From contig NZ_BMRP01000022.1 of NCBI RefSeq assembly GCF_014648695.1, positions 55,565 to 119,564 on the forward strand: DNA of 64,000 nt. Direction: 5' to 3'. Below are positions 8,550-16,765 of the stretch, piece after piece. The first letter of the stretch is position 1. The number at the start of each line of letters is the position of its first letter. The DNA comes from Streptomyces albospinus. Its GTDB lineage: Bacteria > Actinomycetota > Actinomycetes > Streptomycetales > Streptomycetaceae. The translations under genes and the position numbers were made by a program. The notes beneath the pieces are model-generated. The model saw only the letters and a program-made list of their open reading frames with translations, did no database searches and had not been told where the DNA came from.

Positions 8550-8804
8550 GACGCGTCCGGAACGGGCGCTCCGGCGGGCGGCGGATGATCAGGGTGGCGA
8601 GCGCCCGGAACCGCTGTCGTTGTCATCCGGGCCGACGGCCACGGCCTGACCGAGGCGGCGGATGCGAAGCACACGAGTGGTGTACGGACGGTACGTCGAT
8701 GTGCGTTCGCGCTCGTGACGTCCTCGAACGCGATCTTGTACGACTCGACCGCAACCCGCACTCCCGCTACGACTCGGCGTGACGCGTCGGCCTCGACATG
8801 GCCC

Positions 8805-9077
8805 CGAGGCGGAGGCGCCGACCGGGTCGAGGCCGTACGGACGGAGGCGCACGCCCTGCTGTTCGAGCCCGAGTGCTTCGACGCGATCGTCGGCATCGAC
8901 GCCTTCGAGTGACGCCGGCACGGCGGACGGCTGCCTGCCCTGGCTGGTGCGCTTCCTGCGCCCCGGCGGCCAACTGGGCATGGCCACACCCGCCATGACC
9001 CGTGAGTTCCGCGAACTCGGGGCAATCCCTGCGCACATCAAGCGGGTGGTCGGCCGTGAGGCCATGCCTCTCACCTG
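8805..9077 (+). pseudogene. SAM-dependent methyltransferase remnant with frameshift
   Basis: Two adjoining frames encode consecutive parts of one methyltransferase. The first (8820-8911) reads DRVEAVRTEAHALLFEPE then CFDAIVGIDAF; the second (from about 8912) reads LPWLVRFLRPGGQLGMATP then AMTREFRELGAIPAHIK. Together they are the middle of a cyclopropane-synthase-like or small-molecule methyltransferase. The SAM motif I end and the C-terminal third are missing, and the join is out of frame with a few bases lost where a YFGTDD-like motif would be. Not functional. Confidence 0.6.
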
Positions 9078-9316
9078 CTGTGTTGGTCAGCAGCCGCGCG
9101 CGGTCGTCCGCCACCGTGCGTCGGCGTTCTCACGCACTCAGACACTCCTTCTCCCGCTCGATGCGCACTACGAGCGGGGTGGTCGCCGTTGCCTGCCCGG
9201 CGAGCTGAAGCGGGGCTTCCCGAGTAAAGTGGGACACACGACGTGCTCATCGGCCGGCCTCCGTTGCCGGCCTCTCCGTCGCCTCCCATGTGAGTCCGCT
9301 GTTGGTCGTGGCGTGA

Positions 9317-9348
9317 CATTCCCCGTGCGGCTCATTCCCCGTGCGGCT
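9317..9348. repeat. 16-bp perfect tandem duplication
   Basis: CATTCCCCGTGCGGCT occurs twice head to tail, about 55 bases upstream of the haloperoxidase start codon. It could alter promoter spacing or be a simple slippage product. The stretch from 9078 to 9316 holds nothing else I can name. Confidence 0.8.
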
Positions 9349-9404
9349 CGGGAAGTGAATTCCCATGAAGTGCGGAGTTCCGGACAAGCGCTAGAGAGGC
9401 AATC

Positions 9405-10232
9405 ATGGCCTTTGCCACCGCCCATGACGGCACACAGATCTACTTCAAGGACTGGGGGTCGGGTCAACCGGTGGTCTTCTCTCACGGTTGGCCACTGATC
9501 GCGGACGCGTGGGACCCGCAGCTGAAGCTGATGGCGGACAACGGCTTCCGGGCCGTGGCGCACGACCGACGCGGGGGCGGACGCTCCGGCCAGCCGTGGA
9601 CGGGGAACGACCTGGATACGTACGCCGACGACCTGGCATCGGTCATGGAGACCCTTGATCTTCAGGATGCCATCCTGGTGGGTCACTCGACGGGTGGCGG
9701 GGAGGTCACGCGCTACATCGGCCGGCATGGCTCAAGTCGTATCGGCAAGGTGGTTCTGCTCGGCGCGATCCCCCCGTTGATGCTCAAGACGGAGGCGAAC
9801 CCGGAGGGGCTGCCGATCGACGTTTTCGACGAGATCCGGCACGGCGTGCTGACGGACCGCTCCCAGTACTACAAGGACCTCAGCGCCCCGTTCTACGGTG
9901 CCAATCGTGAAGGCTCCACCGTCTCTCAGGGAACCCGCGACGAGTTCTGGCTCTGGAGCATGACAGTGGGCATCAAGGGTGCCTACGACTGCATCAGGGC
10001 GTTCTCCGAGACCGACCTCACCGAGGACCTCAAGAAGATCGACGTTCCCACGCTGATCGTTCACGGCGATGACGACCAGATCGTTCCCATCGTGGCCTCG
10101 GGTGAGAAGTCGTCGAAGCTCGTCAAGGACGCGATCTTCAGGATCTATGCGGGTGCTCCGCACGGTCTGTCGATGGTGCCCGAGTTCGCGGAGCGGTTCA
10201 ACGCCGACCTCCTCGAATTCGCACGCGGCTGA
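9405..10232 (+). CDS. alpha/beta hydrolase, non-heme chloroperoxidase (perhydrolase) type
   Basis: 275 residues, the standard length of bacterial cofactor-free haloperoxidases. The catalytic triad is visible: Ser95 in GHSTGG, Asp224 in HGDDDQIVP, and His253 in APHGLS. The oxyanion region FSHGWPL and the AHDRRGGGRSGQPW motif are typical. Such enzymes form peracids from carboxylic acids and peroxide, and in vivo act as esterases or perhydrolases; true halogenation is non-specific. GAGAGGC lies about 6 bases before ATG 9405. No signal peptide, so cytosolic. Downstream are a strong inverted repeat and MerR debris, so it is probably transcribed alone. Confidence 0.93.
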   Translation: MAFATAHDGTQIYFKDWGSGQPVVFSHGWPLIADAWDPQLKLMADNGFRAVAHDRRGGGRSGQPWTGNDLDTYADDLASVMETLDLQDAILVGHSTGGGEVTRYIGRHGSSRIGKVVLLGAIPPLMLKTEANPEGLPIDVFDEIRHGVLTDRSQYYKDLSAPFYGANREGSTVSQGTRDEFWLWSMTVGIKGAYDCIRAFSETDLTEDLKKIDVPTLIVHGDDDQIVPIVASGEKSSKLVKDAIFRIYAGAPHGLSMVPEFAERFNADLLEFARG

Positions 10233-10417
10233 CCGACTGCACCTTGTCGCTGGGCTGTTCGATGCGGCGCTCAGCTGGTCGTCGACGGGCAAGAAGGCGG
10301 GCGGTTGGGTGTCGCAGGCGTGTCCGGGGGCGGGTCCGCTCGCCGTTGCGGCGAGCGCGTCCAGTCGGACGGTCTCCGAGCCGCTGCCCTGCGTCGACAC
10401 GCCCAGCGAGGGCAACT

Positions 10418-10457
10418 CCGGTTGCGCTCCTGAGCGGTGACGCAGGAGCGCAACCGG
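10418..10457. terminator. 15-bp perfect inverted repeat, terminator-like
   Basis: CCGGTTGCGCTCCTG, a 10-base spacer, then CAGGAGCGCAACCGG. The stem is perfect and GC-rich but lacks a U-run, as is common in streptomycetes. It lies 186 bases after the haloperoxidase and overlaps the beginning of the MerR-like scrap, so it could also have arisen by a local inverted duplication. Confidence 0.45.
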
Positions 10458-10556
10458 CTCTCCGAGCAGATCGACGAACTCGTGCGGACCCGGGCCGCGT
10501 TGGACGACCTGATGGCCACGGCCCGGGCCCATCAGGAGAGCGAGGCACTTGCGTAA
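10437..10556 (+). pseudogene. MerR-family regulator, C-terminal coiled-coil scrap
   Basis: Forty codons reading VTQERNRLSEQIDELVRTRA then ALDDLMATARAHQE and a stop. This is the antiparallel coiled-coil and tail of MerR regulators (relatives read ...ERNRLDEQIDEL..TRAALDDL). The DNA-binding domain is absent; the first bases form one arm of the preceding inverted repeat. Confidence 0.55.
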
Positions 10557-10576
10557 AGGTCCGAGCAGGCTGTGGG

Positions 10577-10966
10577 TCAGGTGGGGGGGCGAGTGCCCCA
10601 CGCGTTCTGGAGAGCTGACTGCACGTCTTCCCCAAGAATGCCGTGCGTCATCCCGCCTGGCAGGGTGGGCAGCTCAGCCCAGTGAGTCACGGTCTCCTCA
10701 CTGGTAAGGCCGTACGGCAAACGGACAACCCCGTCGGAGTCGACGAAGCAGTCCCGGTGCTCCGCTCCGTCCTCGCTCCAGTGCAGAGTCGTGAAGACCA
10801 TCGGCCTCACCAGCCAAAATTCCTCCCCCAACGCCGTATCGGCCTCGGACTCGGTGGCGCTGTCAGCCGGATACCGGCCCGTGATCGCCGCTGCCACCGG
10901 TGTACCGCTCCGAGGCAGCCTCTCGCGTGCGTCAACCCACGTCACCACGGTGTTCGGATTCGTCAT
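10577..10966 (-). CDS. small DUF551-like protein
   Basis: 129 residues. It begins with TWVDARERLPRSGTPV and ends with VTHWAELPTLPG, which is the arrangement of the DUF551-type domain (W-x-x-V-x-x-RLP near the start and THW-x-x-LP near the end). Between them lie aromatic strands (EEFWLVRPMVFTTLHW, RDCFVDSDGVVRLPYG). Function of such proteins is unknown; many come from phage or accessory DNA. ATG 10966 is chosen because GAGGG lies six bases upstream; a GTG four codons earlier is possible. Probably soluble and cytosolic. Confidence 0.6.
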   Translation of the reverse strand: MTNPNTVVTWVDARERLPRSGTPVAAAITGRYPADSATESEADTALGEEFWLVRPMVFTTLHWSEDGAEHRDCFVDSDGVVRLPYGLTSEETVTHWAELPTLPGGMTHGILGEDVQSALQNAWGTRPPT

Positions 10967-11502
10967 CTCCACCCTCACTCAGGCACTCGGCACATCGTCT
11001 TCTGCCCGTATGCCGGCGGCCGGCACGGGCTCTGCCCCGACCTCGGCATCCGGCAAGACCGCCCCACGCTCGCGAGGGTTGCTTGAGCCGGAACAAGCAC
11101 GGCACCAAGCGATCCGGGACTACCGTCCGCAGCCGCGCTCGTAGCGTTGTCGGTGGCCCCGCCCCCGCGCGTGGCCGGCGGGACCGTCCCGCAGATGCGC
11201 CGGCGCTCCGGGAGTCGGGTCACCTGGTGGTGCAACCGGCCCTCGGGGTGCTGCGTCTCCTGGGCGTCGACGGGCGCGGGGAAGGGAGTCTGGGCGGACA
11301 CGATCGCGGTGGCGGGGACACCCGAAGGGCCAGGACAACTTGTGGTACGCGAGATGCAGCGGCCCGTAGTCGGCTGCCTCTGCCAGGAGTTGACGAGTCG
11401 CCGGAGGCGAGCGGCTTTCCTTGAGCGCATCGATCCGGTCGACGGTGGCTACGCCGCGCGCGGTGAAAGCGCCCCGCAGAGCGCTTCCGGATGCCATCGC
11501 GT
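10967..11502. other. intergenic, no recognised gene
   Basis: A minus-strand frame directly downstream of the SDR fragment (about 11500 to 11330) reads MASGSALRGAFTARGVATVD and later LLAEAADYGPLHLAYHKLSW. It looks protein-like but I cannot assign it, and it runs into low-complexity sequence. The rest shows nothing. Confidence 0.35.
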
Positions 11503-11790
11503 TCACCAGGGCACGGGCGTTCCGTCCCAGGAGAAGAAGCCGCCGGTGGGGCCGTCGTCCGGCAGCAGAGCCAGGCGGAGGGCACCCTGGGCGGCCTCGG
11601 CCGGGTCGCCGCCGGCAGCGGCGGCCCGGGGGTTGAGATCGGTGGCCCGCAAACCGGGGGCGAGCGCGTTGACCTTGAAGCCGTCCTCGGCCAGCGTCTG
11701 GGCGTAGAGGACGGTGAGGGCGTTGAGGGCGGCCTTGGACGACCGGTAGGCGGCGGCGCCACCGCTTCCCGGGGTGAAAAGGACGGGCAC
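11503..11790 (-). pseudogene. short-chain dehydrogenase/reductase, C-terminal half only
   Basis: Contains the SDR active-site motif YRSSK (Y-x-x-x-K), the following helix ALNALTVLYAQTLAEDGF, and the KVNALAPGLRATDL motif after it, then the usual C-terminal end GGFFSWDGTPVPW. The N-terminal Rossmann fold with TG-x-x-x-GxG and the catalytic Ser, about 130 residues, are missing, so NAD(P) cannot bind. The frame opens with a methionine but no clear ribosome site. Confidence 0.75.
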
Positions 11791-12633
11791 GGGTCTCCCC
11801 AGTGGTCACGGAGCGGGCTGGGCCGGGGCAGTCGGGGCCGCAGTCTCCGTCGTCGGGCACCAGCTCAGCGTCTGGACGAAGGGGGGTCGCCAACACGACT
11901 GGCATTCGTTGCCGTGGTCGTGGCCGGTGTCGGCCTGTCGATCCGCGGCGGCTCCGTTGCAAGACACCCGGTACGTGCCGCGGGAAGCACCGTGCGTGGA
12001 GGAGTTCACGCCCTGGTACGGGTCAGGCCAGGGAACGAAGGTGGCCGACCCGAGGACCTACCACACCCAGCACCATCCGGACTGCTACACCGGCCGCCCT
12101 TGGGACTGACAGCTCTTCGTCATCCTGGACCCCGGCTACGACGCGCCCCGCCTGGTCTGGCTCCGCCCGACCTGTCCGTTGAGATCTTCGGTCGGCTTCG
12201 GCCGGCCCGGGGGGTGCGGCGGCCCGCGACTGCACCACCGCCCTGCCGCGATGGCCGGATCCCCAAATATGGAACGGAGTTCTGTCCGGCCAGTCCCGAG
12301 ACGTGCGGTGATCCGGACGCGGCGACAGTGCAGGCCACCGAGCGGTACGGGCCGGCTCGCGCGCGTTGAGGGGGGCATCAGCCGGGCAGGTCACGCATCC
12401 CCGACGTACAGGACGTCGCCGTGGAGGCGATCAGGGCTGGAGCCCGGCCAGTCCGCTCGCATGCGTGACCGGTACCTGGAGTTCACGGGTCGCGTGCTCC
12501 ATCACACCGCAACCACAGCGGGTGGGTGGACCGCTGTGGGCGAGGCACTGAACGTGATGCTCAGACCGTGTCCTCCATGGCCATGGGCCGTTTTGAGGTG
12601 AGAGAACAGGCGACCGCGAACGCTGGGGTGCAC
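11791..12633. other. intergenic, no supported gene
   Basis: More than 800 bases without a gene I can support. A plus-strand frame around 11960-12109 gives TRYVPREAPCVEEFTPWYG and ends TYHTQHHPDCYTGRPWD, with a mixed composition that could be a scrap of a real protein, but no family was recognised. Confidence 0.4.
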
Positions 12634-13788
12634 ATGACGTCCACTTCCCCTCATCAGCAGCCGATCCGCGTCGGTGTCGTAGGACTGAGCGCGAGTGGCG
12701 GGTGGGCGGCCACCGCCCATGTGCCGGCGCTGGCCGGGCTCGACGGATACGAGTTGCGGGCGCTGAGCGCCAGCAGCGCCGAGTCGGCGCGTGCCGCCGG
12801 CGAGAAGTACGCGGTGCCGCTGACCTTCGGCAGCGCACAGGAGCTGGCCCGCAGTGAGGAAGTCGATCTCGTGGTGGTGACGGTGAAGGTTCCGCACCAC
12901 CTGGAACTCATCAGACCCGCGCTGGAAGCGGGAAAGATGGTGTTCAGTGAATGGCCGCTCGGTGCCGACCTCGCGCAGGCCGAGGAACTGGCCGACCTCG
13001 CGCACCGCAGGGGATTGCTGACGGCTGTCGGCCTACAGGCCCGGTCGGCTCCACCACTTCGGTATCTGCGGGACCTGGTCGCCGACGGCTACGCGGGGCG
13101 GGTGCTGTCGACCAGCATGCTCGGCTCGGGCTGGATCGGCGGCGCCACCTACGACGACAACTATGCGTACGTGCTGGACGTCACGAGCGGCGCCACGCTC
13201 CTGTCGATCCCCTTCGGGCACTCGGTCGACGCGCTGACCATGGTGCTCGGGGAGTTCCGCGAGGTGTCGGCCCACATCGAGAACCTGCGCTCGGAGGTCA
13301 CCCACGTCACGAGCGGAGCGGTCACGGCCAAGACCGCAGAGGACCAGATCGCCGTCACTGGTGTGCTGGAGTCGGAGGCCGTGGCCGCGATGCACCTCCG
13401 CGGTGGGACGTCCCGCGCCACCGCGTTTCATTGGGAGATCAACGGCACGGAGGGCGATCTCGTCGTCAAGGCCGACCAGGCTCTGTGGTTCCAGGGGCGG
13501 CTTCGGCTGTACGGCGCCCGGGGCGAGGACGGCGCCCTGACCGAACTTCCGGTTCCCGCCCGCTACCAGCGGTCGCTGACACAATGGACCGAGCGATCCG
13601 CCGAACCCGCCTGCAACGTCGCCCACGAGTACGCGCTTCTACGCGACCAGATCACCGGGAGCCTGGCGCCGGACACCGACGGCGTTCCCGATTTCCGGCA
13701 CGCCGTCCGGCGGCACCGCATGCTGGAGCGGATCCGAGAGGCGGCGTGCGCCGGCCGGAAGGTCACACTCGCGGAGCAGGGCTCGTAA
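12634..13788 (+). CDS. Gfo/Idh/MocA-family oxidoreductase (Gal80-like)
   Basis: 384 residues. The N-terminal NAD(P)-binding fold starts with IRVGVVGLSASGGW, followed by VDLVVVTVKVPHHLELI and the EAGKMVFSEWPLG segment, where canonical enzymes have EKP; here the lysine of that motif is replaced (SEWPLG). The C-terminal half has the family's beta-sheet domain with FGHSVDALTMVLG. The overall style, and the SEWP variant, fit the group related to yeast Gal80 regulators as well as sugar dehydrogenases, so catalytic activity is not certain. ATG 12634 follows GGGG by about six bases. The 3' end overlaps the convergent recombinase scrap by 26 bases. Confidence 0.85.
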   Translation: MTSTSPHQQPIRVGVVGLSASGGWAATAHVPALAGLDGYELRALSASSAESARAAGEKYAVPLTFGSAQELARSEEVDLVVVTVKVPHHLELIRPALEAGKMVFSEWPLGADLAQAEELADLAHRRGLLTAVGLQARSAPPLRYLRDLVADGYAGRVLSTSMLGSGWIGGATYDDNYAYVLDVTSGATLLSIPFGHSVDALTMVLGEFREVSAHIENLRSEVTHVTSGAVTAKTAEDQIAVTGVLESEAVAAMHLRGGTSRATAFHWEINGTEGDLVVKADQALWFQGRLRLYGARGEDGALTELPVPARYQRSLTQWTERSAEPACNVAHEYALLRDQITGSLAPDTDGVPDFRHAVRRHRMLERIREAACAGRKVTLAEQGS

Positions 13789-14068
13789 GCCCCGGACCGA
13801 GTCGGGCCGTGGTCTCGACCGTCTCACCCTCGGCGAGGATGCGGTGGATCGTGGCGGCTGAGGGGCACTTGCCCCGGCGCTTGCCCGAGGTGATGACGAA
13901 CCTTTGGGCGATCCGCGGAACGGGCACGCCGTTGGCCCGCAGGGTGCGGGCGTAGGCGGCCATGTCGTCGTCGACAGCCTCGGTTCGTCCACCGTGTCGA
14001 TCGCGTTCGCGGGCGGACGCTTGGCCTTCGACGGATTCCTTGCGGGACTGCGCAGCCTGCTGCCGCAC
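13763..14068 (-). pseudogene. serine recombinase-like C-terminal fragment
   Basis: 101 codons. Residues 37-85 (MAAYARTLRANGVPVPRIAQ, then GKRRGKCPSAATIHRILAE) match the C-terminal helix-turn-helix of small resolvase/invertase-type recombinases, in which an insert of the GK-x-x-GK-x-PS type before the final helix is common. The catalytic N-terminal domain with the active serine is missing. It starts seven bases after the stop of the RsbW-like gene on the same strand and could be co-transcribed with it. Confidence 0.5.
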
Positions 14069-14075
14069 GGTCGAG

Positions 14076-14534
14076 TCAGGGCACGGTGGTGACGTCGGCC
14101 CAGTGGATCGCGTGTCCGGGCTCCTCGCGGTCTCCGTGCGCGGCGGTGAGCTGATCGATGATCTCCAGCCCGCGGCCGTGCTCGTCGGGGGTGCAGCTGG
14201 CTGCCCAGTCGCCGTGCGTGGTGGCGGGGCCTCCGTCGGACACCTCGATGTGCATCCGCCGGGTGCCCGGGTCGCGGCTCAGTCCGAAGTTCAGCGGGGG
14301 CCGGGCATGCTCCACGGCATTGGTGACGAGTTCGGACACGGTCAGCAGCACCGAATCGGCCACCTCCTCGGCGACGCTCCACCGAGTGAGGACCTCTTTG
14401 GTGATCTTGCGGGCTTCTCCGGCGGCTTCCGGGCGGTGAGCCAGGGGCCATGTGCCCACTGATGCCCGCGGACGGCGGGCAGTGATCTGCCGCAGGGGGA
14501 TATCTGGGGCGTAGGTGCAGGTCACGGCCATCAC
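14076..14534 (-). CDS. RsbW-like ATP-binding regulatory protein
   Basis: 152 residues with the HATPase_c_2 fold used by anti-sigma factor kinases: N-box LTVSELVTNAVEHA (residues about 64-77), then HIEVSDGGP (the ADP-binding Asp-x-Gly), and a G-box with DEHGRGLEIIDQL. Streptomycetes carry many such small proteins, which phosphorylate an anti-anti-sigma factor or act together with a PP2C phosphatase such as the one at 7.4 kb. No sigma factor or STAS gene adjoins it. It is transcribed away from the 29-bp palindrome at 14588-14650, from which its start is about 54 bases distant, and may share that control region. Confidence 0.88.
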   Translation of the reverse strand: MMAVTCTYAPDIPLRQITARRPRASVGTWPLAHRPEAAGEARKITKEVLTRWSVAEEVADSVLLTVSELVTNAVEHARPPLNFGLSRDPGTRRMHIEVSDGGPATTHGDWAASCTPDEHGRGLEIIDQLTAAHGDREEPGHAIHWADVTTVP

Positions 14535-14587
14535 CTTCTTCCGGCGCCGCCGTGGCGCCTCGGTTGTGACCAGAGCCTCTGACGGTC

Positions 14588-14650
14588 TACCCCATTTATA
14601 TCACTCCTCTATATAGATTTTCTATATAGAGGAGTGATATAAATGGGGTA
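14588..14650. promoter_or_regulatory. perfect 29-bp inverted repeat abutting a MarR start codon
   Basis: Left arm 14588-14616 and right arm 14622-14650 are exact reverse complements separated by ATTTT. The arms contain CTATATAGAGGAGTGATATA and are AT-rich in otherwise GC-rich DNA. The right arm ends on the A of the MarR ATG. It is most likely a regulator-binding site covering divergent promoters; as RNA it would also form a very stable hairpin that hides the GAGGAG sequence. Confidence 0.85.
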
Positions 14651-15129
14651 TGGATGAGACGTCTGAAGAGGGTCTCCAGGAAGTGGCGGCGGTGCTGAAC
14701 GAGCTGGCCACCGGGATGGTCAGGCATCTCCTGTCGGACCGGCAGAGCATGAGCCTGACCACCGTCGCGGCGCTCAGCCGGCTGGAGCAGGAAGGTCCGA
14801 TCCGGCTGACCGTGCTGGCAGCGGCGGAGGGCATGGCCCAACCGTCGATGACCGTGTTGGTCCATCGGCTGGAAGCCCAGGGGCTGGCGTCACGAGTGAG
14901 CCATCCCGAGGACGGGCGGGTCCGCCTCGTGGCCATCACGGATGCCGGGCGAGAGCTGATGGCCGAGCGCCGGCGCGCGCAGAGTGCCCGGGTGGCCGAC
15001 ATGCTGGCCGCGTTGCCCGAGCGGGACGTACGGGCTCTGGGCAAGGCCATGCGCACGGCACTGCCCATCGTCCGGCGCATGCTGCGGGCAGCGGGGCCCC
15101 ACCCCACCAGTGGCGGTTCGGCTTCCTGA
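14650..15129 (+). CDS. MarR-family transcriptional regulator
   Basis: 159 residues with a complete MarR winged helix: helices around MSLTTVAALSRLEQEG, the recognition helix MAQPSMTVLVHRLEAQGLA and the wing HPEDGRVRLVAITDAGREL, then C-terminal dimerisation helices. It lies directly upstream of the P450 operon on the same strand, with 133 bases between. ATG 14650 is the only reasonable start, but its ribosome site is odd: GAGGAG is 15 bases away inside the palindrome arm and GGGG sits only one base from the ATG. Autorepression through the palindrome and control of the P450 operon are both plausible; effector unknown. Confidence 0.9.
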   Translation: MDETSEEGLQEVAAVLNELATGMVRHLLSDRQSMSLTTVAALSRLEQEGPIRLTVLAAAEGMAQPSMTVLVHRLEAQGLASRVSHPEDGRVRLVAITDAGRELMAERRRAQSARVADMLAALPERDVRALGKAMRTALPIVRRMLRAAGPHPTSGGSAS

Positions 15130-15262
15130 TCCTCCTGGCCGCGTTCTTCGGTGTCTCCTCCAACCGGCGGGCCCCGCTCCGCCGTTCCGTCGCGCCCCCC
15201 GCGCGCCGGGCCCCGGTCCTGGCACCCGCCCCGTAACGGACTTCCGGAAAGGGTGGAGAACC

Positions 15263-16501
15263 ATGAGCACGTTCTGGGCACCTGGCACCGATGCGCCACC
15301 GGCCGAGGCACCGGACTACCCCATGCCCCGTGCGGCCGGCTGCCCCTTCGACCCGCCGCCGGCCCTGCAAACCGTGCAGGGCCAGACTCCGATCAGCCGG
15401 GTGCGGCTGTGGGACGGCGGCACCCCGTGGCTGGTCACTCGCTACGAGGACGTGCGGGCGCTGCTGGCCGATCCGCGAATCAGCGCGGAGAGCACCCATC
15501 CGCACTACCCCCACATGAGCCCGGCCATGAAGGAGCGCCGGCGACAGTCGTGGACCTTCATCAACATGGACGATCCGGAGCACGCCCGGCTTCGCCGGAT
15601 GGTCACCGCAGCCTTTTCCATCAAGCGGGTGGACGCGCTGCGGCCGGCCATTCAGAAGATCGTCGACGGCCTGATCGACGCCATGCTCGCCGGGCCCAAG
15701 CCGGTCGACCTGGTCCAGGCATTCGCGTTGCCGGTGCCGTCGCTGGTGATCTGCGAGCTGCTCGGCGTCCCCTATGCCGACCACGACTTCTTCCAGGCCA
15801 ACAGCAGGGTCCTGATCAAGCGCACCACCAGCGCGGATCAGGCGCGGGTGGCCACACAACAGCTGCTGGACTACCTGGACCGGCTGATCGGCGACAAGCT
15901 GGCCCACCCGGCCGACGACCTGCTCTCCACACTGACGGAGCGGATCAGCGCCCGTGAGCTCTCCCGGAGCGAGGCAGCCGACATGGGAATGCTGCTGCTG
16001 ATCGCCGGGCACGAGACGACCGCGAACATGATCGCGCTGGGCACCCTGGCCCTGCTGCAACACCCGGCCCAACTGACCCGGCTGCGCGAGAGCGACGACC
16101 CGAAGGTGGTCGCCTCGGCGGTCGAGGAACTCCTGCGCTACCTGAGCATCGTGCACAGCGGCCGGCGCCGGGTGGCCCTGGAGGACATCGAGGTCGGCGG
16201 CGTGACCATCCGCGCCGGCGAGGGCGTCGTGCTCGCCAACGATGTCGCCAACCGCGATCCCGACGCCTTCCCCGCCCCTGACCAACTGGACGTCGACCGC
16301 AACCCTCGCCACCACGTGGCCTTCGGTTTCGGTGTCCACCAGTGCCTGGGCCAACCACTGGCCCGGGTGGAGCTGCAGGTCGTCTACAGCACCCTCTACC
16401 GCCGCATCCCCACCCTCCGGTTGGCGGTGGACCTCGACGAGATCCCGTTCAAGCACGACGGGAACGTCTACGGCGTCTACGAGCTGCCCGTCACCTGGTG
16501 A
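15263..16501 (+). CDS. cytochrome P450 (CYP105-like)
   Basis: 412 residues, normal for soluble bacterial class I P450s. Landmarks: I-helix AGHETT at 248-253 with the acid-alcohol pair, K-helix EELLR near 288-292, and the heme loop FGFGVHQCLG with Cys361 as thiolate ligand. Overall style fits the CYP105 family of streptomycetes, which hydroxylate many natural products and xenobiotics; the substrate cannot be read from sequence. GGGTGGAG lies 5 bases before ATG 15263. It is followed after 36 bases by a ferredoxin and then by a ferredoxin reductase, making a full electron chain, although the reductase is frameshifted here. Confidence 0.95.
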   Translation: MSTFWAPGTDAPPAEAPDYPMPRAAGCPFDPPPALQTVQGQTPISRVRLWDGGTPWLVTRYEDVRALLADPRISAESTHPHYPHMSPAMKERRRQSWTFINMDDPEHARLRRMVTAAFSIKRVDALRPAIQKIVDGLIDAMLAGPKPVDLVQAFALPVPSLVICELLGVPYADHDFFQANSRVLIKRTTSADQARVATQQLLDYLDRLIGDKLAHPADDLLSTLTERISARELSRSEAADMGMLLLIAGHETTANMIALGTLALLQHPAQLTRLRESDDPKVVASAVEELLRYLSIVHSGRRRVALEDIEVGGVTIRAGEGVVLANDVANRDPDAFPAPDQLDVDRNPRHHVAFGFGVHQCLGQPLARVELQVVYSTLYRRIPTLRLAVDLDEIPFKHDGNVYGVYELPVTW

Positions 16502-16537
16502 CGCGGCCCAAGTGCCGTAGGGAAGAGGAGGATTGTG

Positions 16538-16765
16538 ATGAAGGTGATCGTCGATCAGAGCAAATGTGTCGCCGCCGGCCAGTGCGTGCTGAGCGCGCCG
16601 GACGTGTTCGACCAGCGAGAGGAGGACGGCATCGTCGTCCTGCTCGCCGAGAACCCGCCCGAGCACCTGGTGGAGGACGTCCGGCAGGCCGTCGTCCTGT
16701 GCCCGGCTCAGGCGATCTGGCTGGAAGAACAGGCGAAAGAGGAGAAGCAGGAGGACAAGGAGTGA
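16538..16765 (+). CDS. [3Fe-4S] ferredoxin, P450 partner
   Basis: 75 residues. Cys10, Cys16 and Cys55 (the last followed by Pro) are placed as in the single-cluster 3Fe-4S ferredoxins that feed CYP105 enzymes; the fourth ligand position is Ala (CVAAGQC), as expected for a 3Fe cluster. It carries electrons from the reductase to the P450. The tail is rich in Glu and Lys. GGAAGAGGAG lies seven bases before ATG 16538; the GTG one codon earlier is an alternative. The stop codon overlaps the GTG of the reductase gene, so the two are translationally coupled. Confidence 0.95.
   Translation: MKVIVDQSKCVAAGQCVLSAPDVFDQREEDGIVVLLAENPPEHLVEDVRQAVVLCPAQAIWLEEQAKEEKQEDKE

Noticed and set aside
14936..16666. 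576-residue minus-strand protein opposite the P450 gene
   Set aside because: High-GC shadow of the CYP frame with His/Arg/Gln-rich low-complexity composition and no motif.
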